Positions 1 to 7,258 of a stretch of DNA of 42,339 nucleotides are shown piece after piece (within the stretch, counting starts at the first letter, position 1; each line of letters begins with the position of its first letter). Both the position numbers and the translations under genes were made by a program. Below the pieces are notes generated by a model, which saw nothing but the letters and a program-made list of their open reading frames with translations, was not told the origin of the DNA and did not search any database. Source of the DNA: Verrucomicrobiales bacterium (GTDB lineage Bacteria > Verrucomicrobiota > Verrucomicrobiia > Verrucomicrobiales > DEV007); NCBI GenBank assembly GCA_024641425.1, contig JAHEDC010000004.1, positions 1 to 42,339 of the forward strand. Direction: 5' to 3'.

Positions 1-1332
1 GCCGCCCATCAGGACCGCCTCCTTGAACGAAGTCCCCGCATTGGAGACGCTGAGGATTCCCTCCGGGAGATTGACGACGACGCCGGCCTGGCCTTGGCCG
101 AGGCCGGGCATGACGGTATCGACCACGCCCATCAGCGGCCCCATGATCATGGCCTCCTGCGCGCCCATCCCACCGGGCATGCTCTTCATCATTTCGGTGA
201 AAAGGCGGCGGTATTCCTTCGTGAAGCGCTCCGACATGTAGGACAGCGCGTTCCCTTCCGTGGGCAAGCCCGCGGCGGCCTTCTTGTAGGCGTCGGAGTC
301 GAGGAGATTCGCGGTATTCGCGAGGCATTCGTCGATGAAGGCCTGACTGCTGCCGATGAGAACGCGCTTGCTGGCGAAATCGTGGTAAATGACCGGCTGC
401 GCGATGACCATGTCCGGGGACGGCATCGGCGGCCCCATCACCTTCTCGAAGCCGTCGCCGCTGGCGAACATCTGCGCCTGCTGGTCCTCGGGCACTTCCT
501 TCTTCACGCTGGCCACAATCTTGTCGAAGAGCCAGCCGGTATCGTCGAGCGCGACGAGGAGATCGAAGGACGGAAAGGAAACCGGCGCATCGGGGATCTC
601 GAGCGGCTTGTCGGGATGGAGGCGACCGATGACAGTGACGCGGGTATTCAGCTTCGTCAGAATGTCGTTCATCGAGAGCCCGAGCTGCGGGATCATCTCG
701 CCGACGGCACGCTGGAATTCCTGGTCGGCATCGGGTCCGCCCACCTGGCGCACCATGGTGGATACGACCTCGTAGCCGGCCTGGACATCAAGGGTCATCT
801 CCCAGGCGAGGTCGGTATCGGCGGGGGCGAGGGACTTCGACGCGAAGGGCTCGGCCCCGCCGCCGAGGATCTTCAAGAGGCCCTTTCGCCCGTTAGGGAT
901 GTGAACGTAGGCCTTGTTGTGGTAGATCGCCCCGTCCTTCGCGGAGCTGCCGCCCATGGCTTCGATTCCGGAAAGCCCAAGTTCCTCGAGCACCTTCGCG
1001 ACATCGAGGTTCTTCAGGTGAGGCGGCATGTCGTCGCCGGCTTCCTTCTTCGCGGTGTCCAGGAAGCCCTGCACCATCCCGGCGATTTTCTCGACATCGC
1101 CGTCGACATCCATGTAGGCGTAAAGCATGCCGCCGAGGTCGAGGTGGCCGTTGACGGCGGCGAAGTGGGCCGATTGCGCGGAGGCTGGGACCGCGTTCTC
1201 CCCGCTTGCGGCAACGGGTTTCGCATCGATTCCTCCGTGGCCCGAGGCAGGTTCCTTTTTGCAGGCGGTCAGGAAAACCGGAACGAGGGCGGCGCACGCG
1301 GCCCCGGCCAGTAGATACTTCTTCGTGGTCAT
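1..1332 (-). CDS. Large secreted lipoprotein, unknown function (3' end beyond window)
   Basis: This reading frame is open from an ATG at 1332-1330 to the left edge, giving 444 residues without a stop, so the protein is truncated only by the window. A strong Shine-Dalgarno (AAGGAGG) lies about 5 bases before the ATG and fixes the start. The N-terminus is a lipoprotein signal: charged MTTKKY, a hydrophobic stretch, then the lipobox LTAC with Cys24 as the lipidated residue, followed by KKEP. The mature part is mixed alpha/beta, with alternating segments such as GHLDLGGMLYAYMDVDGD and helices rich in Lys/Glu. It carries no catalytic motif I recognise. It resembles large uncharacterised lipoproteins of PVC bacteria; attachment to a membrane facing the periplasm is inferred from the lipobox alone. 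Upstream it is separated by about 317 bases from the VOC gene on the same strand, with a terminator between, so it is probably transcribed on its own. Confidence 0.85.
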   Translation of the reverse strand, partial: MTTKKYLLAGAACAALVPVFLTACKKEPASGHGGIDAKPVAASGENAVPASAQSAHFAAVNGHLDLGGMLYAYMDVDGDVEKIAGMVQGFLDTAKKEAGDDMPPHLKNLDVAKVLEELGLSGIEAMGGSSAKDGAIYHNKAYVHIPNGRKGLLKILGGGAEPFASKSLAPADTDLAWEMTLDVQAGYEVVSTMVRQVGGPDADQEFQRAVGEMIPQLGLSMNDILTKLNTRVTVIGRLHPDKPLEIPDAPVSFPSFDLLVALDDTGWLFDKIVASVKKEVPEDQQAQMFASGDGFEKVMGPPMPSPDMVIAQPVIYHDFASKRVLIGSSQAFIDECLANTANLLDSDAYKKAAAGLPTEGNALSYMSERFTKEYRRLFTEMMKSMPGGMGAQEAMIMGPLMGVVDTVMPGLGQGQAGVVVNLPEGILSVSNAGTSFKEAVLMGG

Positions 1333-1428
1333 GATTCCTCCTTGGTTAAGGGTTCGAGAGATACTTATCGACGAAGGACGGGCTCTAGGAAAGTGAAATC
1401 GACAAGGGAATGGGCAACGCGATGCTGC

Positions 1429-1454
1429 AACCACCGCGTCGCGGAGCGGTGGTT
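1429..1454. other. Perfect 9-bp inverted repeat in the lipoprotein upstream region
   Basis: AACCACCGC and GCGGTGGTT form a perfect 9-base-pair hairpin with an 8-base loop that itself contains CGCG-type complementarity. It lies about 100 bases upstream of the lipoprotein start. No T-run follows on either strand, so it is unlikely to be an intrinsic terminator. An operator, a leader structure or a REP-like dispersed element are all possible. The rest of the stretch 1333-1590 shows nothing else I can name. Confidence 0.35.
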
Positions 1455-1586
1455 TTGCCGGCTCCCGGTCGGAACGCCCCGTAGCTTGTTTCGCTAGGAC
1501 GACCTGGAAAATACCCGCGCGCTTGGTTCCCGACGCGTCCCTGACGTTTTCCAACCGGCAGGAAACATGGGGCCGGGAAGGCGGCG

Positions 1587-1628
1587 GAAACAAAAGCGCC
1601 GCATCGGTCGCGGGGACGGATGCGGCGC
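1587..1628 (-). terminator. Rho-independent terminator of the VOC gene
   Basis: Read on the minus strand, 21 bases after the VOC stop codon, GCGCCGCATC pairs perfectly with GATGCGGCGC (10 bp, 13-base loop) and is followed directly by TTTTGTTT. This is a textbook intrinsic terminator. It separates the VOC transcript from the lipoprotein gene. Confidence 0.85.
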
Positions 1629-1649
1629 GAAGGGATTTCTGGATTTTTG

Positions 1650-2060
1650 CTAGCTTTCCCCGCACTCGCCGGTGCCCTTGGCCTGCCAGAAGGCGAGACC
1701 GGCGCCCTGGGGGTCGCGGAAAATGGCGAGTTTCCCCATCGGCAGATCCGTCACGTCCTTCAGGATGCTCGCGCCGAGGGATTTCGCTTTCGCCACCGAG
1801 GCCTCGATGTCCTCGACGAGCACGTAGGATAGCCAGTGAGGGGGGCAGCCCTCCATTTCGGGCGTGATCTGAAACATTCCGCCCGCCGCGTCGGTTGGAG
1901 CTGCTCCGGCCGTGCGGAACATGGTGTAGGTTGCGCCTCCGCCCATGTCCATCGAGCTGGTTTCCCAGCCAAAGAGGTCTCCGTAGAATTTCTTGGAGGC
2001 CTCGACGTCGGGGGTCGTCAATTCGTTCCAGCAAAACTTGCCGGGTGTCATGTCACTCAT
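1650..2060 (-). CDS. VOC family (glyoxalase/bleomycin-resistance fold) protein
   Basis: A 136-residue cytoplasmic protein of the vicinal-oxygen-chelate superfamily. The N-terminus (PGKFCWNELTTPDVEASKKF, then YGDLFGW) is the classic first beta-alpha-beta unit, and the C-terminal half ends with the usual FRDPQGAGLAFWQ signature (in place of xxDPdGnxiel). Length fits a single-module VOC protein, which normally forms a dimer with metal or substrate bound between modules. It resembles the CFP30/27-kDa-antigen-like subgroup, for which substrates are generally not known; I make no claim for glyoxalase activity. It is monocistronic: a terminator follows it and the next gene upstream (2403 onward) is divergent. 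Confidence 0.85.
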   Translation of the reverse strand: MSDMTPGKFCWNELTTPDVEASKKFYGDLFGWETSSMDMGGGATYTMFRTAGAAPTDAAGGMFQITPEMEGCPPHWLSYVLVEDIEASVAKAKSLGASILKDVTDLPMGKLAIFRDPQGAGLAFWQAKGTGECGES

Positions 2061-2402
2061 GGTATGCGTAGGTTTCGGGTTGGGTTCGATTCCTAGGGGG
2101 AGAAGCGATTATGGATCATTTTCGAAATGATTGGCAAGAGCCAAACCCTTTCTCCTCGGGGGTTCGGCTTGCGGAAGGCGCTGCTGGAACCTTGACGGAA
2201 CGGGGCCCGCGGGATTTCGAGGGACGAGTCGGCTGCGGTCTGCGCTTCGCCTGCATCCGTTGTCTTGTCTCTCTTCCCGCGGAAACTGCGTTCGATCCAC
2301 GCCCGGTCAGACGGTGTTTATCGGGGCCGCGTGATTCCTGCTGGCGGAATCGGTTTCTGAAGCCGACGTGGAGGAACTTGCCTACGCGGGATATTATCGG
2401 GC
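2061..2402. promoter_or_regulatory. Divergent promoter region between VOC and CxxCH genes
   Basis: About 340 bases with no credible gene on either strand: short open frames here have Arg/Pro-rich composition typical of noise in high-G+C DNA. The one structured element is an inverted repeat, ATCATTT-TCG-AAATGAT (2115-2131), about 55 bases upstream of the VOC start, which is AT-rich against its surroundings and could be an operator. I see no convincing -35/-10 pair. Confidence 0.35.
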
Positions 2403-2417
2403 ATGCTTGCGGAACTT

Positions 2418-5400
2418 ATGCGACTCCTGAACGCCACGCTTCTCTTCTGCGCCTTCGCCACCCTCGTCCGCGCCGACTGGACGACGGTGGAAGTTCCACC
2501 CTCCCGCAGTTTGTCGGAGTCGACGCGCGTCTGGTACCGGTGTCACCTCCAGGTCGATGACCGTCTGGTGGTGCCGGAAGCCAACAATCCCCGCGATCTC
2601 TGGCGGAACTCGACGATGCTCGTCCTGGGCGATCTTCCGGGGCCGTTTGAAGTTTTCCTCAACGGGACGCGCATTATCGCTTCGACCGGGATTCGGGCGG
2701 GAGAAAGCCAACGCTTCAAGGTGCCCAAGGATATCCTCCGTTCGAAGGTCTTCAATTCCCTGCTCATCCGCCTGGACGGTGAGGCCGCGAAACAGGGACT
2801 GACCCGCGCGCCGATGCTCATCGACTATTTCAACGAGGTCGTCCTCGATGCGCCCTGGGAGGTTTCGTTCGAGGAGGCGGATGCGGCGGATGCCGGGCCC
2901 CGCGAGGTCCGTCCGGAGGTCGCATCCTACGTGCCCGGGGACTGGCGGCTTTCCTCGACGCCGCTCGACCGCCCGGCGGAGCCGATTCCCGGCAAGCGCG
3001 TGCCTCCGGCGGAAGCGCTCGCTCTGCTGGAAACCGACGAGGATCTCGTGGTCGAGGAGCTCGTCCACGAACCCGAGGTCGCCCAGCCCACGCACGTGAG
3101 TTTCGACGCGCGGGGCCGGATGTGGGTCGCGCAATACCGGCAGTATCCGTTTCCGCAGGGCGTGCGGATGATCAGCCGCGACCAGTATTACCGTTCGCGT
3201 TACGACCGCGTGCCGCCAGCGCCGCCTTACCATGATCGGGGAGCCGACATCGTCAGCGTGCACGAGGACACGGACGGCGATGGGAAATACGAAAGCCATA
3301 CCCGGGTGCTCGAAGGGCTGAACATGGCGAATGCCGCGCTCAGCGGCTGGGGCGGCATCTGGGTCATGCATACCCCGTATCTGCTCTTCTACCCGGATGC
3401 CGACGGCGACGACGTGCCGGATGGCCATCCCGAGGTGAGGCTGGCCGGCTTCGGTCTGGAAGACACGCACAGTGTGGCCAACGGTCTGGCCTGGGGTCCG
3501 GACGGCTGGCTCTACGGCGCGCAGGGCAGCACCACGACGAGCCGGATCACCCGCCCGGGCCTCGATCCAGAGGACAGCGAGGGCATCTACAATGAGGGCT
3601 GCCTTGTCTGGCGCTACCACCCGAAGACGCGCGTCGTCGAGATCTTCGCCGACGGCGGGGGGAATACCTTCGGGCTATCCTTCGATGCCGAGGGCCGGCT
3701 CTTCAGCGGGCACAACGGCGGGGAAACACGCGGCTGGCATCACCTCCAGGACGGGCTCTTCTTGAAGCAGGGAAAAGACCCGGGCAAATTCGGACCACCG
3801 CCGAATCCCTTCGCTTTCGGCGAACTCCCGATGATGCGGAGCACCAATCCGGTGCCGCGCTTCTCGCACATGTCGGTCGTGGTCGGCGGCAGCGCCCTGC
3901 CCGCGCGGCTCCGGGAGAAATTCCTCTGCGTCGACCCGCTTCACCATAACCTTGTCGCCGCCGAAAGGAAGCCCGTCGGTAGCACCTTCGAGACCACCGA
4001 TATTGGATTCCCACTCCGCAGCGAGGATGGAACGTTTCGCCCGGTCTACCTCGCCAACGCCCCCGACGGCAGCATGGTGGTGGCCGACTTCCGCGAGGAT
4101 ACCATCGCCCACGGCCAGAACTACCAGGGACAGATCGATCCCGAAAGCGGGCGGATCTACCGGCTGCGCGGGAAAGCGGAACCACTGGAAATGGACGTGA
4201 ACCTGGAGGCGAAATCCTCCGCCGAGCTTGTCGGCGTGCTCGAACATCCGAACCTCTGGCACCGTCAGACCGCGGTGCGCCTGTTAGGACAACGGGCCGA
4301 CGCGGAAACCGTGCCCGCACTCCGGAATCTGCTCGATCGCAAGGAGCCCCACCCCGCGCTGGAGGCACTCTGGGCGCTCCACCAGATGGGTCAACTCGAC
4401 GAGGCGACCGCCTTGAAGCTCCTCGAGCATCCCGCCCCGCCGGTTCGTGCCTGGACGATCCGCCTCCTGGGCGACGCCCGCTTCTTGCCCGACGCGTTCA
4501 TGGCGAAGCTGGCCTCGATGGCGGCCTCGGAACCGGATGCCGAGGTGCGCTGCCAGATCCTTTCAACCGCGCGGCGGCTACCGGCCGGACCCGCGCTGGC
4601 TCTCGTTGTGGCGACCCTCCGCGAGGATGCCGACGACGCCTTTATTCCGCTCATGGCCTGGTTCGTCATCGAGTCCCACTGCGGGTCGGAGCGCGAAGCC
4701 GTGCTCGCGTCTTTCGAAGCCGACGAGATCTGGTCGCGCCCGGTTGTCGTGCAACAGATCGTTCCCCGCCTCATGCGTCGCTTCGCCGAAGCCGGTTCAC
4801 GCGCTGATTTCCTCACCTGCGCCCGCCTTCTCGACATGGCACCGACCCCGGAGGCGCGCGCCGCCTTGCTCTCGGGCTTCGAGCAGGCCTTCGAGGGCCG
4901 CGTCCCGCCTCCTCTGCCGGACGAACTTGTCGCCGCCACCGGCAAGGGATCGCTTTCGCTCCGTATCCGGCAGGGCGAGCCCGAGGCCGTCGCGGAGGGT
5001 CTCGCCCTGCTCGGCGACGCGAACGCCGACCAGCAGGAACGCCTCGCGGCCATCCGGGCCTTCGGCACCGCCCCGCATCCCGATGCTCTCGCGAGCTTGC
5101 TCCATCTGGCGGTCAAGGAAGAAGACACGTCACTCCGCCAGACCGTGCTGATTTCCCTTCAGGTCTACGACGATCCGAACATCGGCGAGACCCTCGCGGC
5201 GAGCTTTGCGTCCCAGCCGACGGCGATCCAGCCGGTCGTGCTCAATCTCCTCGCCTCCCGTTCCGCGTGGTCGCTTGCCTTGCTCCGAGGTTGTGCCAGT
5301 GGCGCGATCCCGAGACCCGCGGTCGGGCCCGACCTCATTGCCCGCATGGGACTCCACGGCGGCGACGAGCTTGGTAAAGTGTTAGCCGAGCAGTTTCCCG

Positions 5401-5882
5401 GAACCGAGGGGCCGAAACCGGCGGAGCGCATCGAGGCGCTCAAGGCGATTCTGGCAGCGAAGCCCGGCGATCCCTACCGTGGGGAGTCGATCTTCGCCGC
5501 GCGTTGTTTTTCCTGTCACACCCTCTTTTTCAAAGGGGGCAAGGTCGGCCCCGACCTCACCCGCTACCAGCGCGACGACCTCTCGACGATGCTCGTCAGC
5601 ATCCTCGATCCCAATGCCGAGATCCGCGAGGGCTTCGAGAACCATGTGGTCGCCACCAAGGACGGTCGCGTCCTCGGCGGCTTTCTCGTCGACTCCGACA
5701 CCAACGCGATCGTCCTGCGCGGATTCGACGGCTCCGACACGACCGTTCCGCGGGAAGCCATCGCCAGCCTGACTCCGGTTGGCCGCAGCCTCATGCCCGA
5801 TGGCCTGCTCGACGGACTCGACGACCAGCAGTTGCGTGACTTCTTCGCCTACCTCAAAATCTCCCAACCCATTTCCCGCTGA
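2418..5882 (+). CDS. PVC-type heme-binding CxxCH protein / membrane-bound dehydrogenase-like, with HEAT repeats
   Basis: A large exported electron-transfer protein typical of Planctomycetes and Verrucomicrobia. An upstream in-frame ATG at 2403 would give 1159 residues, but the signal peptide (MRLLNATLLFCAFATLVRA) begins at the ATG at 2418, which I prefer. Order of parts, numbered from 2403: signal peptide; a jelly-roll-like domain (about 40-150); a six-bladed beta-propeller of the Piru_Ver_Nterm/dehydrogenase type (about 215-590, starting QPTHVSFDARGRMWVAQY); HEAT-like helical repeats (about 605-1010); and a C-terminal cytochrome c module with the heme site CFSCH at 1035-1039, ending LRDFFAYLK. 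Known families of this architecture are thought to oxidise sugars or sugar alcohols in the periplasm, but substrates are rarely proven. The Gfo/Idh/MocA-like gene 99 bases downstream on the same strand may act in the same pathway. Confidence 0.92.
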   Translation: MRLLNATLLFCAFATLVRADWTTVEVPPSRSLSESTRVWYRCHLQVDDRLVVPEANNPRDLWRNSTMLVLGDLPGPFEVFLNGTRIIASTGIRAGESQRFKVPKDILRSKVFNSLLIRLDGEAAKQGLTRAPMLIDYFNEVVLDAPWEVSFEEADAADAGPREVRPEVASYVPGDWRLSSTPLDRPAEPIPGKRVPPAEALALLETDEDLVVEELVHEPEVAQPTHVSFDARGRMWVAQYRQYPFPQGVRMISRDQYYRSRYDRVPPAPPYHDRGADIVSVHEDTDGDGKYESHTRVLEGLNMANAALSGWGGIWVMHTPYLLFYPDADGDDVPDGHPEVRLAGFGLEDTHSVANGLAWGPDGWLYGAQGSTTTSRITRPGLDPEDSEGIYNEGCLVWRYHPKTRVVEIFADGGGNTFGLSFDAEGRLFSGHNGGETRGWHHLQDGLFLKQGKDPGKFGPPPNPFAFGELPMMRSTNPVPRFSHMSVVVGGSALPARLREKFLCVDPLHHNLVAAERKPVGSTFETTDIGFPLRSEDGTFRPVYLANAPDGSMVVADFREDTIAHGQNYQGQIDPESGRIYRLRGKAEPLEMDVNLEAKSSAELVGVLEHPNLWHRQTAVRLLGQRADAETVPALRNLLDRKEPHPALEALWALHQMGQLDEATALKLLEHPAPPVRAWTIRLLGDARFLPDAFMAKLASMAASEPDAEVRCQILSTARRLPAGPALALVVATLREDADDAFIPLMAWFVIESHCGSEREAVLASFEADEIWSRPVVVQQIVPRLMRRFAEAGSRADFLTCARLLDMAPTPEARAALLSGFEQAFEGRVPPPLPDELVAATGKGSLSLRIRQGEPEAVAEGLALLGDANADQQERLAAIRAFGTAPHPDALASLLHLAVKEEDTSLRQTVLISLQVYDDPNIGETLAASFASQPTAIQPVVLNLLASRSAWSLALLRGCASGAIPRPAVGPDLIARMGLHGGDELGKVLAEQFPGTEGPKPAERIEALKAILAAKPGDPYRGESIFAARCFSCHTLFFKGGKVGPDLTRYQRDDLSTMLVSILDPNAEIREGFENHVVATKDGRVLGGFLVDSDTNAIVLRGFDGSDTTVPREAIASLTPVGRSLMPDGLLDGLDDQQLRDFFAYLKISQPISR

Positions 5883-5981
5883 GATCCGCGCGGCGTCCCC
5901 TCGCCTTCAGGATGCGAATCCCGGCCCTGCCCCGTCCTCCAGCCTTCCCACCGAGCCGAATCCAATCCACCACCCACTGCC

Positions 5982-6953
5982 ATGAAACTCCCCGTTACCG
6001 CCGCCATGCTCGCCACTGTCTCGTCCCTCGCCGCCGCCGAACCGGAAGTCCTCCGCCTCGGGATCATCGGTCTCGACACCTCGCACGTCACCGCCTTTAC
6101 CGAGACGATCAACAACCCCGACGCGAAAGGGCACGTGCCGGGAGCCAAGGTCGTGGCGGCCTTCAAGGGCGGGAGTCCGGACATCGAATCGAGCATCTCG
6201 CGGGTCGACGAATACACCGCGAACCTGGTCGAAAAACACGGCGTCGAGATCTGCGCGACCATCGAGGAACTTTGCGGCAAGGTCGACGCCGTCATGATCG
6301 AGAGTGTCGATGGCCGCCCGCATCTGGAGCAGGCCCGTCCGGTCATCGCCGCGAAATTGCCGCTCTACATCGACAAGCCGGTCGGCGGCACCCTCCGGGA
6401 CGCCATCGAGATCTTCCGCCTCGCGAAGGAAGCCGGCGTGCCCGTCTTTTCCTCGTCCTCGCTGCGTTTCGCGAAAGCGACCCAGGACGTCCGGAACGGC
6501 TCCATCGGCGAAGTCCGGCACGCCGAGACCTCCAGTCCTGCCCACCTTGAGCCCCACCACCCGGATCTCTACTGGTACGGCGTCCACGGCTGCGAGTCGC
6601 TCTTCACCGTCATGGGCCGGGGCTGCGAGTCGGTCACCCGCGGCACGACCGCCGACGGCAAGATCGAGGTCACCGGCATCTGGAAAGGCGGACGCACCGG
6701 CATTTTCCGCGAAAGCGATGGTTACTCCGGAACCGCGCGCGGGGAGAAGGGCGAGGCCGCTGTCGGCTCGTTCGACGGCTACGAGCCGCTCGTCGCCGAG
6801 ATCGTGAAATTCTTCCAGACGAAGCAGGCCCCGGTCGACGCCGGGGAAACGATCGAGCTCTTCGCCTTCATGGAGGCCGCCGACGAAAGCAAGCGGCGCG
6901 GCGGCGAATCCGTGACCCTCGCGGAAGTGATGGAGAAGGCGAACGACCGCTAG
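5982..6953 (+). CDS. Exported Gfo/Idh/MocA-like oxidoreductase
   Basis: A 323-residue protein with a short signal peptide (MKLPVTAAMLATVSSLAAAE), so it is probably periplasmic. The Rossmann part starts right after it, LRLGIIGLDTSH (residues 25-35), where the usual GxGxxG is altered to GIIGLDTSH, a variant seen in PVC members of the family. The conserved (E/D)KP motif is present as DKPVGG (131-136, Lys132), and the WYGVHGCE segment in the C-terminal domain carries the likely substrate-side histidine. It is shorter than the usual 340-400 residues. Family members oxidise or reduce sugars and cyclitols with a tightly bound NAD(P), and exported forms keep the cofactor bound. It follows the CxxCH gene by 99 bases and may share its transcript. 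The substrate is unknown. Confidence 0.88.
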   Translation: MKLPVTAAMLATVSSLAAAEPEVLRLGIIGLDTSHVTAFTETINNPDAKGHVPGAKVVAAFKGGSPDIESSISRVDEYTANLVEKHGVEICATIEELCGKVDAVMIESVDGRPHLEQARPVIAAKLPLYIDKPVGGTLRDAIEIFRLAKEAGVPVFSSSSLRFAKATQDVRNGSIGEVRHAETSSPAHLEPHHPDLYWYGVHGCESLFTVMGRGCESVTRGTTADGKIEVTGIWKGGRTGIFRESDGYSGTARGEKGEAAVGSFDGYEPLVAEIVKFFQTKQAPVDAGETIELFAFMEAADESKRRGGESVTLAEVMEKANDR

Positions 6954-6963
6954 GAATGGGGGT

Positions 6964-7230
6964 TTGCGTACCCTGAGACCGCGAAGAGCGTTCGAAAACG
7001 ACGGGGTCATCGCTGTCGGCTCTTTCTTGACCCGGGATGGGGTTGCGGAAGGCCTTTGGGAACTTGACCGCTCCATCGCGGAGGTTGTTCCCTCGTTGCC
7101 TCCGGAGCAGGTCTTCTGCGACCACAAGAGTGACCGCTCGACACTGAAGCAGTCGCAGCGCATTTTGCGCGAGCGCGACGCGGGGTTCGGCGACTTGCTC
7201 CCCCCACGCCCTGATCATCCTTTATCTTGA
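6964..7230 (+). pseudogene. Remnant of a phytanoyl-CoA dioxygenase (PhyH)-like gene
   Basis: An 88-codon frame opening with TTG, 10 bases after the oxidoreductase gene. Its translation contains ENDGVIAVGSFLTRDGV, then EVVPSLPPEQVFCDHKSDRS followed by TLKQSQRI and RDAGFGDLL. This matches the N-terminal pattern of PhyH-family Fe(II)/2-oxoglutarate oxygenases (FxxxGyvvvpgfl... VVPxLPpexVFyedK.dpsTLKQiQ), as I know that family. The frame then stops, and nothing resembling the HxD...H iron-binding core follows before the convergent gene at 7259. I therefore read it as a 3'-truncated remnant rather than an intact gene. The alternative, a short functional protein, is unlikely because all catalytic residues would be missing. 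Confidence 0.6.
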
Positions 7231-7255
7231 CTGGGGCAATGTTCCGCTGCCCCGG
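7231..7255 (-). terminator. Hairpin just after the three-gene operon
   Basis: Three bases past the last stop codon of the minus-strand operon, CCGGGGCA pairs with TGCCCCAG (8 bp including one G-U pair, 9-base loop). No T-run follows, so this is a weak or Rho-assisted terminator, or a 3'-end stabilising structure. Confidence 0.4.
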
Positions 7256-7258
7256 CGA

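Noticed and set aside
94-1314. A 406-codon plus-strand open frame at the left edge
   Set aside because: The opposite strand encodes a lipoprotein with lipobox and strong ribosome site over the same bases; the plus frame has His/Arg/Gly-biased composition and no domain.
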